DNA from: an uncultured Prevotella sp.
GTDB lineage: Bacteria; Bacteroidota; Bacteroidia; Bacteroidales; Bacteroidaceae
Length of the DNA: 64,000 nt
Assembly: GCA_934202525.1 (NCBI GenBank)
Contig: CAKPYB010000004.1
Coordinates: 65,758 to 129,757, forward strand
Direction: 5' to 3'
Under the pieces are notes generated by a model, which saw nothing but the letters and a program-made list of their open reading frames with translations, had not been told where the DNA came from and made no database searches. Shown here in pieces: positions 29,038 to 37,910 of the stretch (the stretch's first letter is position 1; each line of letters begins with the position of its first letter). The translations under genes and the position numbers were made by a program.

Positions 29038-30822
29038 ATGAAGGATTTTTTCAAGAACGTGGCAGCCACTATCGTAGGATTGTTTGCCTTCGGGCTGATT
29101 ATGACCATCCTGGGTTTCATCTGTATCATCGGAATGGTGGCATCGAGCAACAGTAAACCGGCACTGAAAGACAATGCGGTGATGGTGATGAAACTACAAG
29201 GACAGATTGAAGACCGTACTGAAGACAACTGGCTCGGCGAACTGACAGGCGAGCAGTTTAATAACCTCGGCATGAACAAGATTCTCTCTTCTATCCGCAA
29301 GGCAAAGGATGAGGATAAGGTGAAAGGTATCTATCTGGAGACAGGTATACTTGAGACGGATTATGCCACATTGCAGGAAATCAGAAATGCACTTGCCGAC
29401 TTCAAGAAAAGCGGCAAATGGATTATCGCATATGGTGATGCTCTCTCACAGGGTGGATATTATCTGGCTTCGGTTGCCAACAAGGTATATGTAAACCCAG
29501 AAGGCAATGTGGACTGGCATGGTATTGCATCGCAGCCACAATATATCAAAGATGTGGCAGCCAAGTTTGGCGTCCACTTTACGGTAGTAAAGGTTGGCAA
29601 ATACAAGAGTTATACAGAGACATATACCGAAGACAAAATGTCGGATGCCAACAGAGAGCAGGTTTCACGGTATATAGGTGGACTATGGCAACAGATGCTG
29701 GCAGATGTGAGCAAAAGCAGAAACATCAGCAAGGATTCACTGAACCGCTATGCTGACGGGCTGATGGTGTTTGATGATACCAAACTACTGAAATCTCGCA
29801 AGATGGTAGACGGATTCTGCTATTATGATGAGATTAGAGACGTGGTAAAGAAACAATTGGGTCTGAAGACAGACGAAGCCATCAACCAGGTAGATTATAA
29901 CGACGTAGATATGGCTATAGACGATTCGAACCTGATGGGAGAAGAGATTGCCGTATACTACTGCCAGGGTTCTATCGTGAGAATGGAGACTCCTAGCATC
30001 TATGGCTCTGAGCAGCAGATTGTAAGTACCAAGGTAATCAAGGACTTGCAGGAACTCGCCGACAACAGCCAGGTGAAGGCCGTAGTTCTGCGTATCAATT
30101 CGGGCGGTGGCGATGCCTATGCTTCGGAACAGATCTGGAGAGCAGTTAAAGAATTAAATAAAAAGAAGCCGGTAGTGGTTTCGATGGGTGGTATGGCAGC
30201 ATCGGGTGCTTATTATATGAGTATGGGTGCCCAATATATCATGGCACAACCTACAACATTGACTGGCAGCATCGGTATCTTTGGAGCCCTGCCAGATTTC
30301 AGTGACCTGATGACAAAGAAGTTAGGCTTCAAGTATGATGAAGTGAAGACCAACCGCAACAGTACCTATGCCTCTGCAGGCATGTCACGCCCATGGAGTG
30401 CAGAAGAGATTGCCACCATGCAAAACTATGTGAACCGTGGATATAGCCTCTTCCGCAATCGTGTGGCTGAGGGCAGAAAAATGAGTACCGAACAGGTTGA
30501 GAAAATAGCTCAAGGAAGAGTATGGCTGGGAACAGACGCTAAGAACATCAAGTTAATTGATGGATTCGGCGGCTTGAGCGACGCCATCGACAAGGCTGCA
30601 GAACTGGCTCATCTCAGCAGTTATCAGGCGGTAGAATATCCGGCATTGGCTGGATGGATGGAACAGTTGCTGGATATGGCGGGCGGAAACAAGGGAACAT
30701 ATCTCGACGAACAGTTGCGTCTGGCATTGGGTGATCTCTACCAGCCATTCATCATGATACGCAATATGAAGGAGAAAGAGCCTATACAGGCAGCACTCCC
30801 TTACGTATTGAACATACAATAA
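29038..30822 (+). CDS. sppA: Signal peptide peptidase SppA, 67K type
   Basis: This 594-residue inner-membrane serine protease has one N-terminal membrane helix (about 10-36). Two tandem ClpP-like domains follow. The catalytic lysine is expected in VKVGKYKSYTETYT in the first domain, and the nucleophile serine in MGGMAASGAYYMS in the second. It degrades cleaved signal peptides in the membrane. It is the first gene of a run with lpxK, the purine nucleoside phosphorylase and thiL, 68 bp before lpxK. Confidence 0.93.
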   Translation: MKDFFKNVAATIVGLFAFGLIMTILGFICIIGMVASSNSKPALKDNAVMVMKLQGQIEDRTEDNWLGELTGEQFNNLGMNKILSSIRKAKDEDKVKGIYLETGILETDYATLQEIRNALADFKKSGKWIIAYGDALSQGGYYLASVANKVYVNPEGNVDWHGIASQPQYIKDVAAKFGVHFTVVKVGKYKSYTETYTEDKMSDANREQVSRYIGGLWQQMLADVSKSRNISKDSLNRYADGLMVFDDTKLLKSRKMVDGFCYYDEIRDVVKKQLGLKTDEAINQVDYNDVDMAIDDSNLMGEEIAVYYCQGSIVRMETPSIYGSEQQIVSTKVIKDLQELADNSQVKAVVLRINSGGGDAYASEQIWRAVKELNKKKPVVVSMGGMAASGAYYMSMGAQYIMAQPTTLTGSIGIFGALPDFSDLMTKKLGFKYDEVKTNRNSTYASAGMSRPWSAEEIATMQNYVNRGYSLFRNRVAEGRKMSTEQVEKIAQGRVWLGTDAKNIKLIDGFGGLSDAIDKAAELAHLSSYQAVEYPALAGWMEQLLDMAGGNKGTYLDEQLRLALGDLYQPFIMIRNMKEKEPIQAALPYVLNIQ

Positions 30823-30890
30823 CATTTATAATAAGGTATGCGTACATTATTATTATATAGACATACCGAATTAAGAGAAAGGAAACAGAC

Positions 30891-32066
30891 ATGAGAACAG
30901 AAGGCGATCTTATCAAGATCAACGACTGGCTGCTACCACTGAGTTGGATTTATGGCGGCATGGTCAGATTTCGCAATTGGCTCTTCGATATAGGACTGAA
31001 AAAGAGTCAATCATTCTCAATCCCGATCATTTCTGTGGGTAACATCACAGTGGGCGGATCGGGCAAGACTCCCCATGTGGAGTATCTGATACGCTTGTTG
31101 CATGACAAGGTAAAGATTGCTGTGCTATCACGTGGTTACAAAAGAAAGACCAGTGGCTATGTGCTGGCAGATAATGATACGACAATGTCAGAGATTGGCG
31201 ATGAACCCTTCCAGATGCACAGCAAGTTTGACGATATCTATGTAGCCGTAGACGCTAAACGTGTGAGAGGAATCGAAAAGTTGCAGAGCGAAGAGTCAAC
31301 CAAGGATGTTGATGTGGTATTACTGGATGACGCTTTTCAGCATCGCTATGTAAAACCAGGCATCAATATCCTGCTGGTAGATTATCACCGTCTGATTATC
31401 TATGACAAGATGTTGCCGGCAGGAAGACTGAGAGAACCTCTGAGCGGCAAGAACCGTGCCGACATCGTGATTATCACCAAATGTCCAAAGGATTTGAAGC
31501 CAATGGAATTCCGTGTACTCACCAAGGCCATGGACCTCTACCCTTTCCAGAAGCTCTACTTCACCTGCATCAACTATGATACGCCAAAGGGAGTTTTCGA
31601 AGACCAGCAGATAGCCAAGGAGGAGTTGAAAAACTACCATGCTCTGCTGGTTACTGGTATCGCATCGCCTAAGCAGATGGAACACGACCTGAAGCCAATG
31701 GTCAAGAGTATGCAGTCGCTGAGTTTCGGTGATCACCATCGCTTCAAGAATAAAGACATCACACGCATCAACGAGGCGTTTGAACAGATGCCAGAACCCC
31801 GTCTGATTATCACGACAGAGAAAGATGCCGTGAGACTGAAAGAGACAGAGGGACTCTATGAAATAGTTAAGAAAAGCATATACGAACTGCCTATCAAGGT
31901 TAGTTTCATGCTGGAACAAGAAGATAATTTTAACGACAAAATCATTAGCTATGTACGAAAAAATTCAAGAAACAGCATCCTGGCTAAAAGAAAGGATGAC
32001 AACAAGTCCGAAGACGGCAATCATACTGGGAACCGGTCTCGGACAATTAGCTTCAGAAATAACTGA
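30891..32066 (+). CDS. lpxK: Tetraacyldisaccharide 4'-kinase (lipid A pathway)
   Basis: This 391-residue protein has an N-terminal hydrophobic segment and the P-loop GNITVGGSGKTPH (GGSGKT at 55-60), then LLDDAFQHRYVKPG. It phosphorylates the 4' position of the lipid A disaccharide at the inner membrane. A GAGAAAGGA ribosome-binding sequence precedes the ATG. The last 38 codons (a basic tail from about RKNSRNSI to SFRNN) overlap the start of the next gene by 116 bp in another frame. That is unusually long and may be a family-specific extension. Confidence 0.93.
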   Translation: MRTEGDLIKINDWLLPLSWIYGGMVRFRNWLFDIGLKKSQSFSIPIISVGNITVGGSGKTPHVEYLIRLLHDKVKIAVLSRGYKRKTSGYVLADNDTTMSEIGDEPFQMHSKFDDIYVAVDAKRVRGIEKLQSEESTKDVDVVLLDDAFQHRYVKPGINILLVDYHRLIIYDKMLPAGRLREPLSGKNRADIVIITKCPKDLKPMEFRVLTKAMDLYPFQKLYFTCINYDTPKGVFEDQQIAKEELKNYHALLVTGIASPKQMEHDLKPMVKSMQSLSFGDHHRFKNKDITRINEAFEQMPEPRLIITTEKDAVRLKETEGLYEIVKKSIYELPIKVSFMLEQEDNFNDKIISYVRKNSRNSILAKRKDDNKSEDGNHTGNRSRTISFRNN

Positions 32067-32760
32067 CAGTTATGAATTTCCATATAGTGAAATACCAAAC
32101 TTCCCAGTATCTACCGTTCAAGGTCATGCAGGCAAACTGATTTTCGGTAAGTTAGGAGGTAAAGATATCATGGCTATGGAAGGAAGATTCCATTACTATG
32201 AAGGATATGACATGAAGGCTGTAACCTTCCCAGAACGTGTGATGTACGAGTTGGGCATTGAAACCCTCTTTGTAAGCAACGCTTCAGGCGGTATGAATCC
32301 GGAATTCCAGATTGGAGACCTGATGATTATCGATGATCACATCAACTTCTTCCCAGAACATCCATTGCGCGGAAAGAACTTCCCTACCGGTCCACGTTTC
32401 CCGGATATGCACGAAGCATACGACAAGAAACTCCGCGACCTTGCCGACGATATCGCTAAGGAGAAGGGAATTGATGCAAAGCATGGTGTATATGTTGGCG
32501 TTCAGGGACCAACCTTCGAAACACCGGCAGAGTATCGCATGTATCGTGTATTGGGTGGTGACGCTGTTGGTATGAGTACCGTACCAGAGGTGATTGTTGC
32601 CCGCCATTGCGGAATCAAGGTTTTCGGAATCAGTATCATCACCGACCTTGGCGGTTTCGACGTACCAGTAGAGGTCAGCCATGAGGAGGTTCAGGTTGCA
32701 GCCAATGCTGCACAGCCTAAGATGACAGAGATTATGCGAGAAATCATCCGCAGATCTTAA
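31951..32760 (+). CDS. Purine nucleoside phosphorylase, trimeric type
   Basis: This 269-residue protein starts MYEKIQETASWLKERM and carries ILGTGLGQLASEI (phosphate-binding loop), HAGKLIFGKLGG, and the purine-site motif VQGPTFETPAEYRMYRVLGGDAVGMSTVPEVIVARH. It cleaves guanosine/inosine with phosphate for purine salvage. The N terminus matches the family from the first residue, so the start inside lpxK is real and the two genes overlap by 116 bp. Confidence 0.95.
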   Translation: MYEKIQETASWLKERMTTSPKTAIILGTGLGQLASEITDSYEFPYSEIPNFPVSTVQGHAGKLIFGKLGGKDIMAMEGRFHYYEGYDMKAVTFPERVMYELGIETLFVSNASGGMNPEFQIGDLMIIDDHINFFPEHPLRGKNFPTGPRFPDMHEAYDKKLRDLADDIAKEKGIDAKHGVYVGVQGPTFETPAEYRMYRVLGGDAVGMSTVPEVIVARHCGIKVFGISIITDLGGFDVPVEVSHEEVQVAANAAQPKMTEIMREIIRRS

Positions 32761-32786
32761 TTATAAATTATAAACTATTTATTATT

Positions 32787-33896
32787 TTGGATATCTCAAA
32801 GTTGGGTGAGTTCGGTCTTATTGACCATCTCACAAAAGGTTATGAAAAGAAAAACGAGTCTACCGTTTATGGTGTAGGCGACGATTGTGCCGTGATGCAT
32901 TATCCCGACAAGGAGGTGCTCATAACTACTGACATGCTGATGGAAGGCGTGCATTTCGACCTTACCTATATCGATATGGTTCACTTGGGTTACAAGAGTG
33001 CAATGGTAAACATCAGTGATATCTTTGCTATGAACGGAACCCCACGTCAGATGGTAGTAAGCATAGCATTGAGTAAACGATTCAAGGTTGAAGACATTGA
33101 TGAATTCTATAAGGGTCTTCGAATGGCATGCGACAAATGGGGAGTAGATATCGTGGGAGGTGATACTACCTCTTCTCTCACCGGTTTAGCCATCAGTATT
33201 ACTTGTATCGGAGAAGCAGCAAAAGAAGAAATCGTATACCGCAACGGTGCCAAGGAAACAGACCTGATTTGTGTAACGGGCGACTTGGGCGGAGCCTATA
33301 TGGGACTTCAACTGCTGGAACGCGAAAAGGCTGTATACTACGGACAGATAGAAGATATCCGAAAGAAGATGGCTGAGGCTAAAGCAAATGGTGATAACGA
33401 GAAACTGGCTCTTCTGAACAGAGATTTAGAGAATATGCGCAACTTCCAGCCAGATTTCGCCGGTAAAGAATATCTCTTGGAAAGACAGCTCCAACCAGAA
33501 GCACGTGGAGATGTGATAGCACAACTGCGTGAGGCAGGAATCCACCCTACCGCCATGATGGATGTGAGCGACGGTCTGAGCAGTGAACTGATGCACATTT
33601 GCGAACAGAGTCACTGTGGATGCAGAGTATATGAGAAGAACATACCTATCGACTACCAGACAGCCGTGCAGGCAGAAGAATTCAATATGAACCTTACCAC
33701 CTGTGCTATGAATGGCGGCGAAGATTATGAACTTCTCTTTACCGTACCTATCGGTGACCATGAGAAGATTGAGGCAATGGAGGGTGTAAGGCAGATTGGC
33801 TACATCACCAAAGAAAATCTGGGCAAGTTCCTCATTACCAGAGACGGACAGGAATTTGAACTGAAAGCACAAGGTTGGAATCCGCTGAAAGATTAA
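32787..33896 (+). CDS. thiL: Thiamine-monophosphate kinase
   Basis: This 369-residue protein has LGEFGLIDHL at the N terminus, YGVGDDCAVMHYP (Mg/ATP loop) at about 30, DMLMEGVHFDL, and GGDTTSS. It makes thiamine diphosphate from thiamine monophosphate. The start codon is TTG at 32787. The conserved E/D-LGEFGLI segment begins at codon 6, and no in-frame ATG precedes it after the stop of the previous gene, so TTG is the best choice. It is 26 bp downstream of the phosphorylase. Confidence 0.93.
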   Translation: MDISKLGEFGLIDHLTKGYEKKNESTVYGVGDDCAVMHYPDKEVLITTDMLMEGVHFDLTYIDMVHLGYKSAMVNISDIFAMNGTPRQMVVSIALSKRFKVEDIDEFYKGLRMACDKWGVDIVGGDTTSSLTGLAISITCIGEAAKEEIVYRNGAKETDLICVTGDLGGAYMGLQLLEREKAVYYGQIEDIRKKMAEAKANGDNEKLALLNRDLENMRNFQPDFAGKEYLLERQLQPEARGDVIAQLREAGIHPTAMMDVSDGLSSELMHICEQSHCGCRVYEKNIPIDYQTAVQAEEFNMNLTTCAMNGGEDYELLFTVPIGDHEKIEAMEGVRQIGYITKENLGKFLITRDGQEFELKAQGWNPLKD

Positions 33897-33932
33897 TTTC
33901 AAACAACGCGGTATTTAGTTAATAAACATTAA

Positions 33933-33961
33933 GCAAGAGAAAATATTTCGTTTTCTCTTGC
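33933..33961 (+). terminator. Hairpin after thiL overlapping the tRNA-Phe promoter
   Basis: GCAAGAGAAAA at 33933-33943 pairs perfectly with TTTTCTCTTGC at 33951-33961. No long T run follows. The right arm contains the TTG of the next promoter (33958-33960), so the end of the thiL transcript and the start signal of tRNA-Phe share bases. Confidence 0.5.
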
Positions 33962-33989
33962 TCAATTAAAATATTTATTGTACCTTTGC
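33958..33989 (+). promoter_or_regulatory. Promoter of tRNA-Phe
   Basis: TTG at 33958-33960, 20-bp spacer and TACCTTTGC at 33981-33989, 19 bp before the mature tRNA. Confidence 0.78.
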
Positions 33990-34007
33990 AACCGCAAAAA
34001 GCAAGAT

Positions 34008-34080
34008 GGTGCCATAGCTCAGTTGGTAGAGCAAAGGACTGAAAATCCTTGTGTCCCCGGTTCGATTCCTGGTGGTACCA
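34008..34080 (+). tRNA. tRNA-Phe (GAA)
   Basis: This 73-nt cloverleaf has acceptor GGTGCCA/TGGTACC, D-arm AGCTCAGTTGGTAGAGC, and anticodon stem AAGGA/TCCTT with GAA at 34041-34043. The T arm has loop TTCGATT, and its stem carries one C-T mismatch (CCCGG/CCTGG). CCA is not encoded. A terminator follows. Confidence 0.96.
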
Positions 34081-34093
34081 CTCCTCCTTTCAT

Positions 34094-34134
34094 AAAAGGC
34101 GGTTACTAACTGTGGTTAGGGCCGTCTTTTTTTT
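34094..34134 (+). terminator. Terminator of tRNA-Phe
   Basis: AAAAGGCGG pairs with CCGTCTTTT around an inner CTAAC/GTTAG stem, followed by a T run up to 34134. Confidence 0.75.
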
Positions 34135-34214
34135 ATATCCATACCTCAAGGTAACAGATATTACAAACAAGACAAAGTATAGAATTAATTAAACAAACTA
34201 AACTTAAAAAGCTT

Positions 34215-35618
34215 ATGAAGAAGATTTTAATAGCTTTATTGGTCTGTTTCTCATTTGTGACAGCCAATGCCAAAGATTACAGTAAGTATTATCAGAACTT
34301 ACCAGTTCAGATGCAGCAACCAACATTGCCTAGCATCCCAGACAATCATGTCAGTATCTTAGAATGTGGCGGTAATGGTGACGGACTCACCATGAATACC
34401 CAGGCATTTGCCAAAGCCATCAGCAAACTGAACAAGATGGGCGGCGGTCATCTTAATGTGCCTGCAGGTATCTACCTTACCGGTCTCATCTCACTGAAGG
34501 ACAATATTGACCTGCATCTGGAAAAGAATGCCATCATCGTTCTTTCAGAAGACAAGAACGACCACTTCAAGATAGACGAGACTACGGGAAAGAAAGAAAA
34601 CCGTGCAACTCCTGCCATCAATGCCAGCAAGAGAAAAAATATTTCTATCACTGGCGAGGGCACCATTGACGGAAACGGAGAATGGTGGCGACCGGTAAAG
34701 CGCAGTAAGGTTAGTGACGTAGAATGGAAAGAATTCCAAGCTATGGGCGGAACTCTTAACGAAAAAGGCGACATCTGGTATCCATTCAATCTGAAGCATG
34801 AACCTAACGTGGCAGAGAATATGGACGAACAGGAGAAAGCCCGCACACACATGATCAGATTCACCAGCTGCGAGAATGTGCTCGTACAGGGTGTTACACT
34901 TCTGAATAGTCCTAAGTTTCACATCATCCCTACCCGATGCAAGAACGTGACTATTGACGGAATCACCGTAAAATGTCCTTGGAATGCACAGAACGGTGAT
35001 GCAATTGATATCTCCAGCTGTAAGGATGTACTCATCGTAAACAATGTGATTGATGCTGGTGATGATGGTATCTGCATGAAGGGTGGCGCAGGCGCAGCAG
35101 GTGTGGCAGCAGGTCCTTGTGAAAACATCAACATTCAGGACAACACCGTATACCATGCCCATGGAGGTTTTGTTATCGGCAGCGAGTTCTCTGGCGGCAT
35201 GAAGAATATTGTTGTTCGCAACAATACTTTCCAGGGAACAGATACCGGTTTACGCTTTAAAAGTGCAGTGAAGAGAGGTGGAACATCAGAGAACATCTAT
35301 ATCGACCATATCTACATGACCGATATCAAGGATGCAGCCATCACCTTCGAGACTACCTATTTTGACAACCACGTTGGTGCAAAGAAACAGACTACTCCTG
35401 TAAAACAGGAATTCCTGCCAAACTTCCAGGACATCCACATGAGCGATATCTACGTACGAGGTTGCGAAACTGGTGTTGAAGCACATGGTGCAGAAGGTAT
35501 GGTACACGATATCACCATCAAAAACTCCAATATCTTCTACACCAAGGAAGCCAAGAATATCGATGCTGCCTGCAAAATTCTGTTGGAAAACGTACGTTTT
35601 GAAAGTTTCGCAAAGTAA
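34215..35618 (+). CDS. GH28 polygalacturonase-family glycoside hydrolase (second)
   Basis: This 467-residue protein has a signal peptide ending near residue 19 (VTANAK). After a pectin-lyase-fold start (GGNGDGLTMNTQAFAKAI), the beta-helix carries QNGDAIDIS near 262, DAGDDGICMKGG near 283, HGGFVIGSE near 319 and GLRFKSA near 344. These align with the GH28 NTDG, DD, GHG and RIK motifs. It is expected to cut galacturonan. It has no C-terminal sorting module, unlike the first GH28 enzyme, so it is probably periplasmic. It lies alone between tRNA-Phe and trmO, away from the SusC/D locus. Confidence 0.9.
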   Translation: MKKILIALLVCFSFVTANAKDYSKYYQNLPVQMQQPTLPSIPDNHVSILECGGNGDGLTMNTQAFAKAISKLNKMGGGHLNVPAGIYLTGLISLKDNIDLHLEKNAIIVLSEDKNDHFKIDETTGKKENRATPAINASKRKNISITGEGTIDGNGEWWRPVKRSKVSDVEWKEFQAMGGTLNEKGDIWYPFNLKHEPNVAENMDEQEKARTHMIRFTSCENVLVQGVTLLNSPKFHIIPTRCKNVTIDGITVKCPWNAQNGDAIDISSCKDVLIVNNVIDAGDDGICMKGGAGAAGVAAGPCENINIQDNTVYHAHGGFVIGSEFSGGMKNIVVRNNTFQGTDTGLRFKSAVKRGGTSENIYIDHIYMTDIKDAAITFETTYFDNHVGAKKQTTPVKQEFLPNFQDIHMSDIYVRGCETGVEAHGAEGMVHDITIKNSNIFYTKEAKNIDAACKILLENVRFESFAK

Positions 35619-35643
35619 ATTTTCTACTCAACATTCAAGAAAT

Positions 35644-36324
35644 CTACTTGACAACAGTAAGCGTATGATCGCAAACCGTGAAATGAATATCAAGACCCTC
35701 ATAAGGCATTCCATAGACCTTATGAGGGTCTTTCTGGTAATGCGGACGGGGATCTTGGGCAAGTACCTCTTTCAAAACCTCTATTTTTTCTGCAGCCAAT
35801 CCCTGGTGAAGCAAATACCTTTCCACTTCTTCCGAAATCACAACATCAAGTTTCTGCCATTTTCGGTTATCAACGAAACCGCTCCTAGCATCAGGATGTG
35901 AATCGGCATAAACAACATACGGCTTAATGTCAAAAATCGGCGTCTTATCCATGAGGTCTGCTCCTTTTACATGAATGACCGGACCACGAGGAGTCTCCCA
36001 TTCGATATGAGAAATTTTTACCGATGAAAGACCTATATTATTGGGACGGAAAGGACTTCGAGTGGCAAAGACACCCACTTTCTCATTGCCTCCCAACACA
36101 GGAGGACGAACAACCGGACTGTGCGCTTTGTGCCTATTGGCAGAAAATTCCCAAATCAGCCAAAGATAATCAAAGCCCTCCATGCCACGCAGCGCATCAG
36201 GGTTACGAAATTCGGGTTCAAAAACAATCTGTCCTTCCAGTTCTGCTACCAATCCAGCCTGTTTGGGGATGCCAAACTTGCTACTGAAGGGAGAACGAAA
36301 ATATGCTATTGGTTTTATCTCCAT
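35644..36324 (-). CDS. trmO: tRNA (N6-threonylcarbamoyladenosine(37)-N6)-methyltransferase TrmO (TsaA family)
   Basis: This 226-residue protein starts MEIKPIAYFRSPFSSKFGIPKQ and carries VFATRSPFRPNNIGLSSVKI and GADLMDKTPIFDIKPYV, the signature of the TsaA/TrmO barrel. It methylates t6A37 in some tRNAs using S-adenosylmethionine. The length matches TrmO with its C-terminal extension. It converges on the GH28 gene with only 25 bp between the stops, and no clear terminator is seen. Confidence 0.92.
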   Translation of the reverse strand: MEIKPIAYFRSPFSSKFGIPKQAGLVAELEGQIVFEPEFRNPDALRGMEGFDYLWLIWEFSANRHKAHSPVVRPPVLGGNEKVGVFATRSPFRPNNIGLSSVKISHIEWETPRGPVIHVKGADLMDKTPIFDIKPYVVYADSHPDARSGFVDNRKWQKLDVVISEEVERYLLHQGLAAEKIEVLKEVLAQDPRPHYQKDPHKVYGMPYEGLDIHFTVCDHTLTVVK

Positions 36325-36380
36325 ATTTACTAATTATTACACCTTAATTATATATAAGACGAAAAAAGGCATGAATTATT

Positions 36381-36411
36381 TTGCCGTATGCACAAAATAA
36401 TGTACCTTTGC
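36381..36411 (+). promoter_or_regulatory. Promoter of thyX
   Basis: TTG at 36381-36383, 19-bp spacer and TACCTTTG at 36403-36410. An in-frame upstream start at 36388 would lie inside the promoter, so the ATG at 36436 is chosen. Confidence 0.75.
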
Positions 36412-36435
36412 AGACAGAACAAAAAACAAAAAGAA

Positions 36436-37311
36436 ATGAAAATACAAAGACCATCGTATGAAATCTGGTTGCAGAAACCAGGCGAGCTCGGCATCTACCA
36501 GCAGATAGAACGAGCCGGAAGAGTATGTTATAAAAGTGAGAATAACACCACAGAGGAATCTGCCAAGCCTTTCGTGGAGCGTATGGTGCAGAGTGAACAC
36601 TTTGCCATGTTGGAGCATGGAACCGTGTATCTGGTATGCAAACATGGAGAGTTGCCGCTTTATACCCACAACAAGTTCTCACGTCTGAAAACTTTAGACG
36701 GCAAAGACTATATTACAACCAATCTCCGAGTATTGGCAGAAAACAAGGCGATGGATGATTTGAAATACCTCAGCAACTATGAAGAAGGTAAGCACGAACT
36801 CCGTATTACCGTTCATTTTACTACTCAGATTTCCATAACCCGAGAATATAACCGTCATCGTGCCAACTCTATGGCAGAGCAGAGTACCCGATACTGCAAC
36901 TATTCGAAGAATAAGTTTGATAACGAGATTACCATCAACCTGCCTACATGGGTAGAAGCAGAAGGCTTCGATGGTTCACAAGATCCCAGCGACTACCGAA
37001 TAGAAGATATGTGTGCTGACATTGCAGAAGGAAGAACTGCAGAATGGAGTAAACTCACAACTTGGATATTCGCCAATCAGGCTGCCGAATATGCCTACAT
37101 GAAACTGATAGAGGCAGGTTGTAAACCACAGGAAGCACGAGCCATCCTACCATTGGACTGCAACACCGAACTGGTTCATACCGCTTTCGTTAGTGACTGG
37201 AAACATTTCTTCGACCTTCGCGCATTAGGTACTACCGGTGCACCACATCCTGATGCCAAGATTTTAGCCTTGCCACTGATGGAAGAGTTTAAGCAGAAAG
37301 GTTACCTCTAA
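36436..37311 (+). CDS. thyX: Flavin-dependent thymidylate synthase
   Basis: This 291-residue protein contains the ThyX motif RHRANSMAEQSTRY from residue 140 (RHR followed seven residues on by Ser), and the C-terminal NTELVHTAFVSDWKHFFDLR. It makes dTMP from dUMP with methylene-tetrahydrofolate and FAD, without producing dihydrofolate. The length is somewhat above the ~220-250 of classic ThyX. A dCMP deaminase gene, which supplies dUMP, is at 53125. Confidence 0.93.
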   Translation: MKIQRPSYEIWLQKPGELGIYQQIERAGRVCYKSENNTTEESAKPFVERMVQSEHFAMLEHGTVYLVCKHGELPLYTHNKFSRLKTLDGKDYITTNLRVLAENKAMDDLKYLSNYEEGKHELRITVHFTTQISITREYNRHRANSMAEQSTRYCNYSKNKFDNEITINLPTWVEAEGFDGSQDPSDYRIEDMCADIAEGRTAEWSKLTTWIFANQAAEYAYMKLIEAGCKPQEARAILPLDCNTELVHTAFVSDWKHFFDLRALGTTGAPHPDAKILALPLMEEFKQKGYL

Positions 37312-37395
37312 GGTTTAAAAAATATTAAAGCACCCTTTCAAAATACAGATTTTCTATTCTTTTGACATAACGAATAGATATATTTTGTATTTTTG

Positions 37396-37462
37396 CAATG
37401 TGTTTTTCATAGTATTAGATTTAAGGTTATCAAGATTGGGGCTACGGCGGTAGCCCTTTTTT
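37396..37462 (+). ncRNA. Candidate small RNA of about 60 nt, or 3' end of the thyX transcript
   Basis: A TATTTTTG box at 37388-37395 (TTG at 37362-37364, spacer 23, slightly long) is followed about 45 nt later by a strong terminator: GGGCTA at 37439-37444 and TAGCCC at 37451-37456, loop CGGCGG, then six T. thyX ends 128 bp before the terminator and lacks another one, so the hairpin could simply end thyX. It lies in the 599-bp stretch 37312-37910, which otherwise holds tRNA-Ser. Confidence 0.35.
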
Positions 37463-37567
37463 ATTGTCTTTTTCAGCCTTACCTCTCTATTTTTTGCCGA
37501 TTTTTCCACTTATTAGCCCCCAAAACGCATTTTTTTGAAGAAAAACAAAAAAAAGTTGGCAAAAAAT

Positions 37568-37599
37568 TTGGTGGAACCAGAAAATAGTAGTACCTTTGC
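37568..37599 (+). promoter_or_regulatory. Promoter of tRNA-Ser
   Basis: TTG at 37568-37570, 20-bp spacer and TACCTTTGC at 37591-37599, 45 bp before the mature tRNA. Confidence 0.75.
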
Positions 37600-37644
37600 A
37601 ACCGCTTAAGAAAACCAAGCTATAGTCATCCAGACTAAAACAAT

Positions 37645-37729
37645 GGAGAGATGGTAGAGTGGTCGATTACAACGGTCTTGAAAACCGTCGTACCGAGAGG
37701 TACCGGGGGTTCGAATCCCTCTCTCTCCG
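37645..37729 (+). tRNA. tRNA-Ser (TGA)
   Basis: This 85-nt tRNA has acceptor GGAGAGA/TCTCTCC, anticodon TGA at 37679-37681 in the loop CTTGAAA, and a long class II variable arm (CGTACCGAGAGGTACCG). The T loop is TTCGAAT and the discriminator G; CCA is not encoded. Confidence 0.96.
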
Positions 37730-37733
37730 CAAG

Positions 37734-37770
37734 AGCCTTCTGAAAGAAATTTCAGAAGGCTTTTTTTATT
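37734..37770 (+). terminator. Terminator of tRNA-Ser
   Basis: GCCTTCTGAAA at 37735-37745 pairs with TTTCAGAAGGC at 37750-37760, followed by TTTTTTTATTT. Confidence 0.9.
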
Positions 37771-37849
37771 TCCGTATTTGTATATTTCCTTCATATTCAT
37801 TCACTATCCACGACAAGAAGACTTCAAATGCAAAATTATGCTATATTAT

Positions 37850-37881
37850 TTGGTCATATCAAAGAAAACATGTAACTTTGC
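37850..37881 (+). promoter_or_regulatory. Promoter of the radical SAM gene
   Basis: TTG at 37850-37852, 20-bp spacer and TAACTTTGC at 37873-37881. The predicted leader is about 25 nt to the ATG at 37911. Confidence 0.75.
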
Positions 37882-37910
37882 TAAAAAGTAAGCTATATGC
37901 AAGAAAAGAC

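Noticed and set aside
37393..37587. 64-residue frame after thyX
   Set aside because: It begins at the promoter box, runs through the terminator hairpin and has no family likeness.
37659..37910. N-terminal extension of the radical SAM protein
   Set aside because: It would translate through tRNA-Ser and its terminator, and the promoter lies downstream at 37850.
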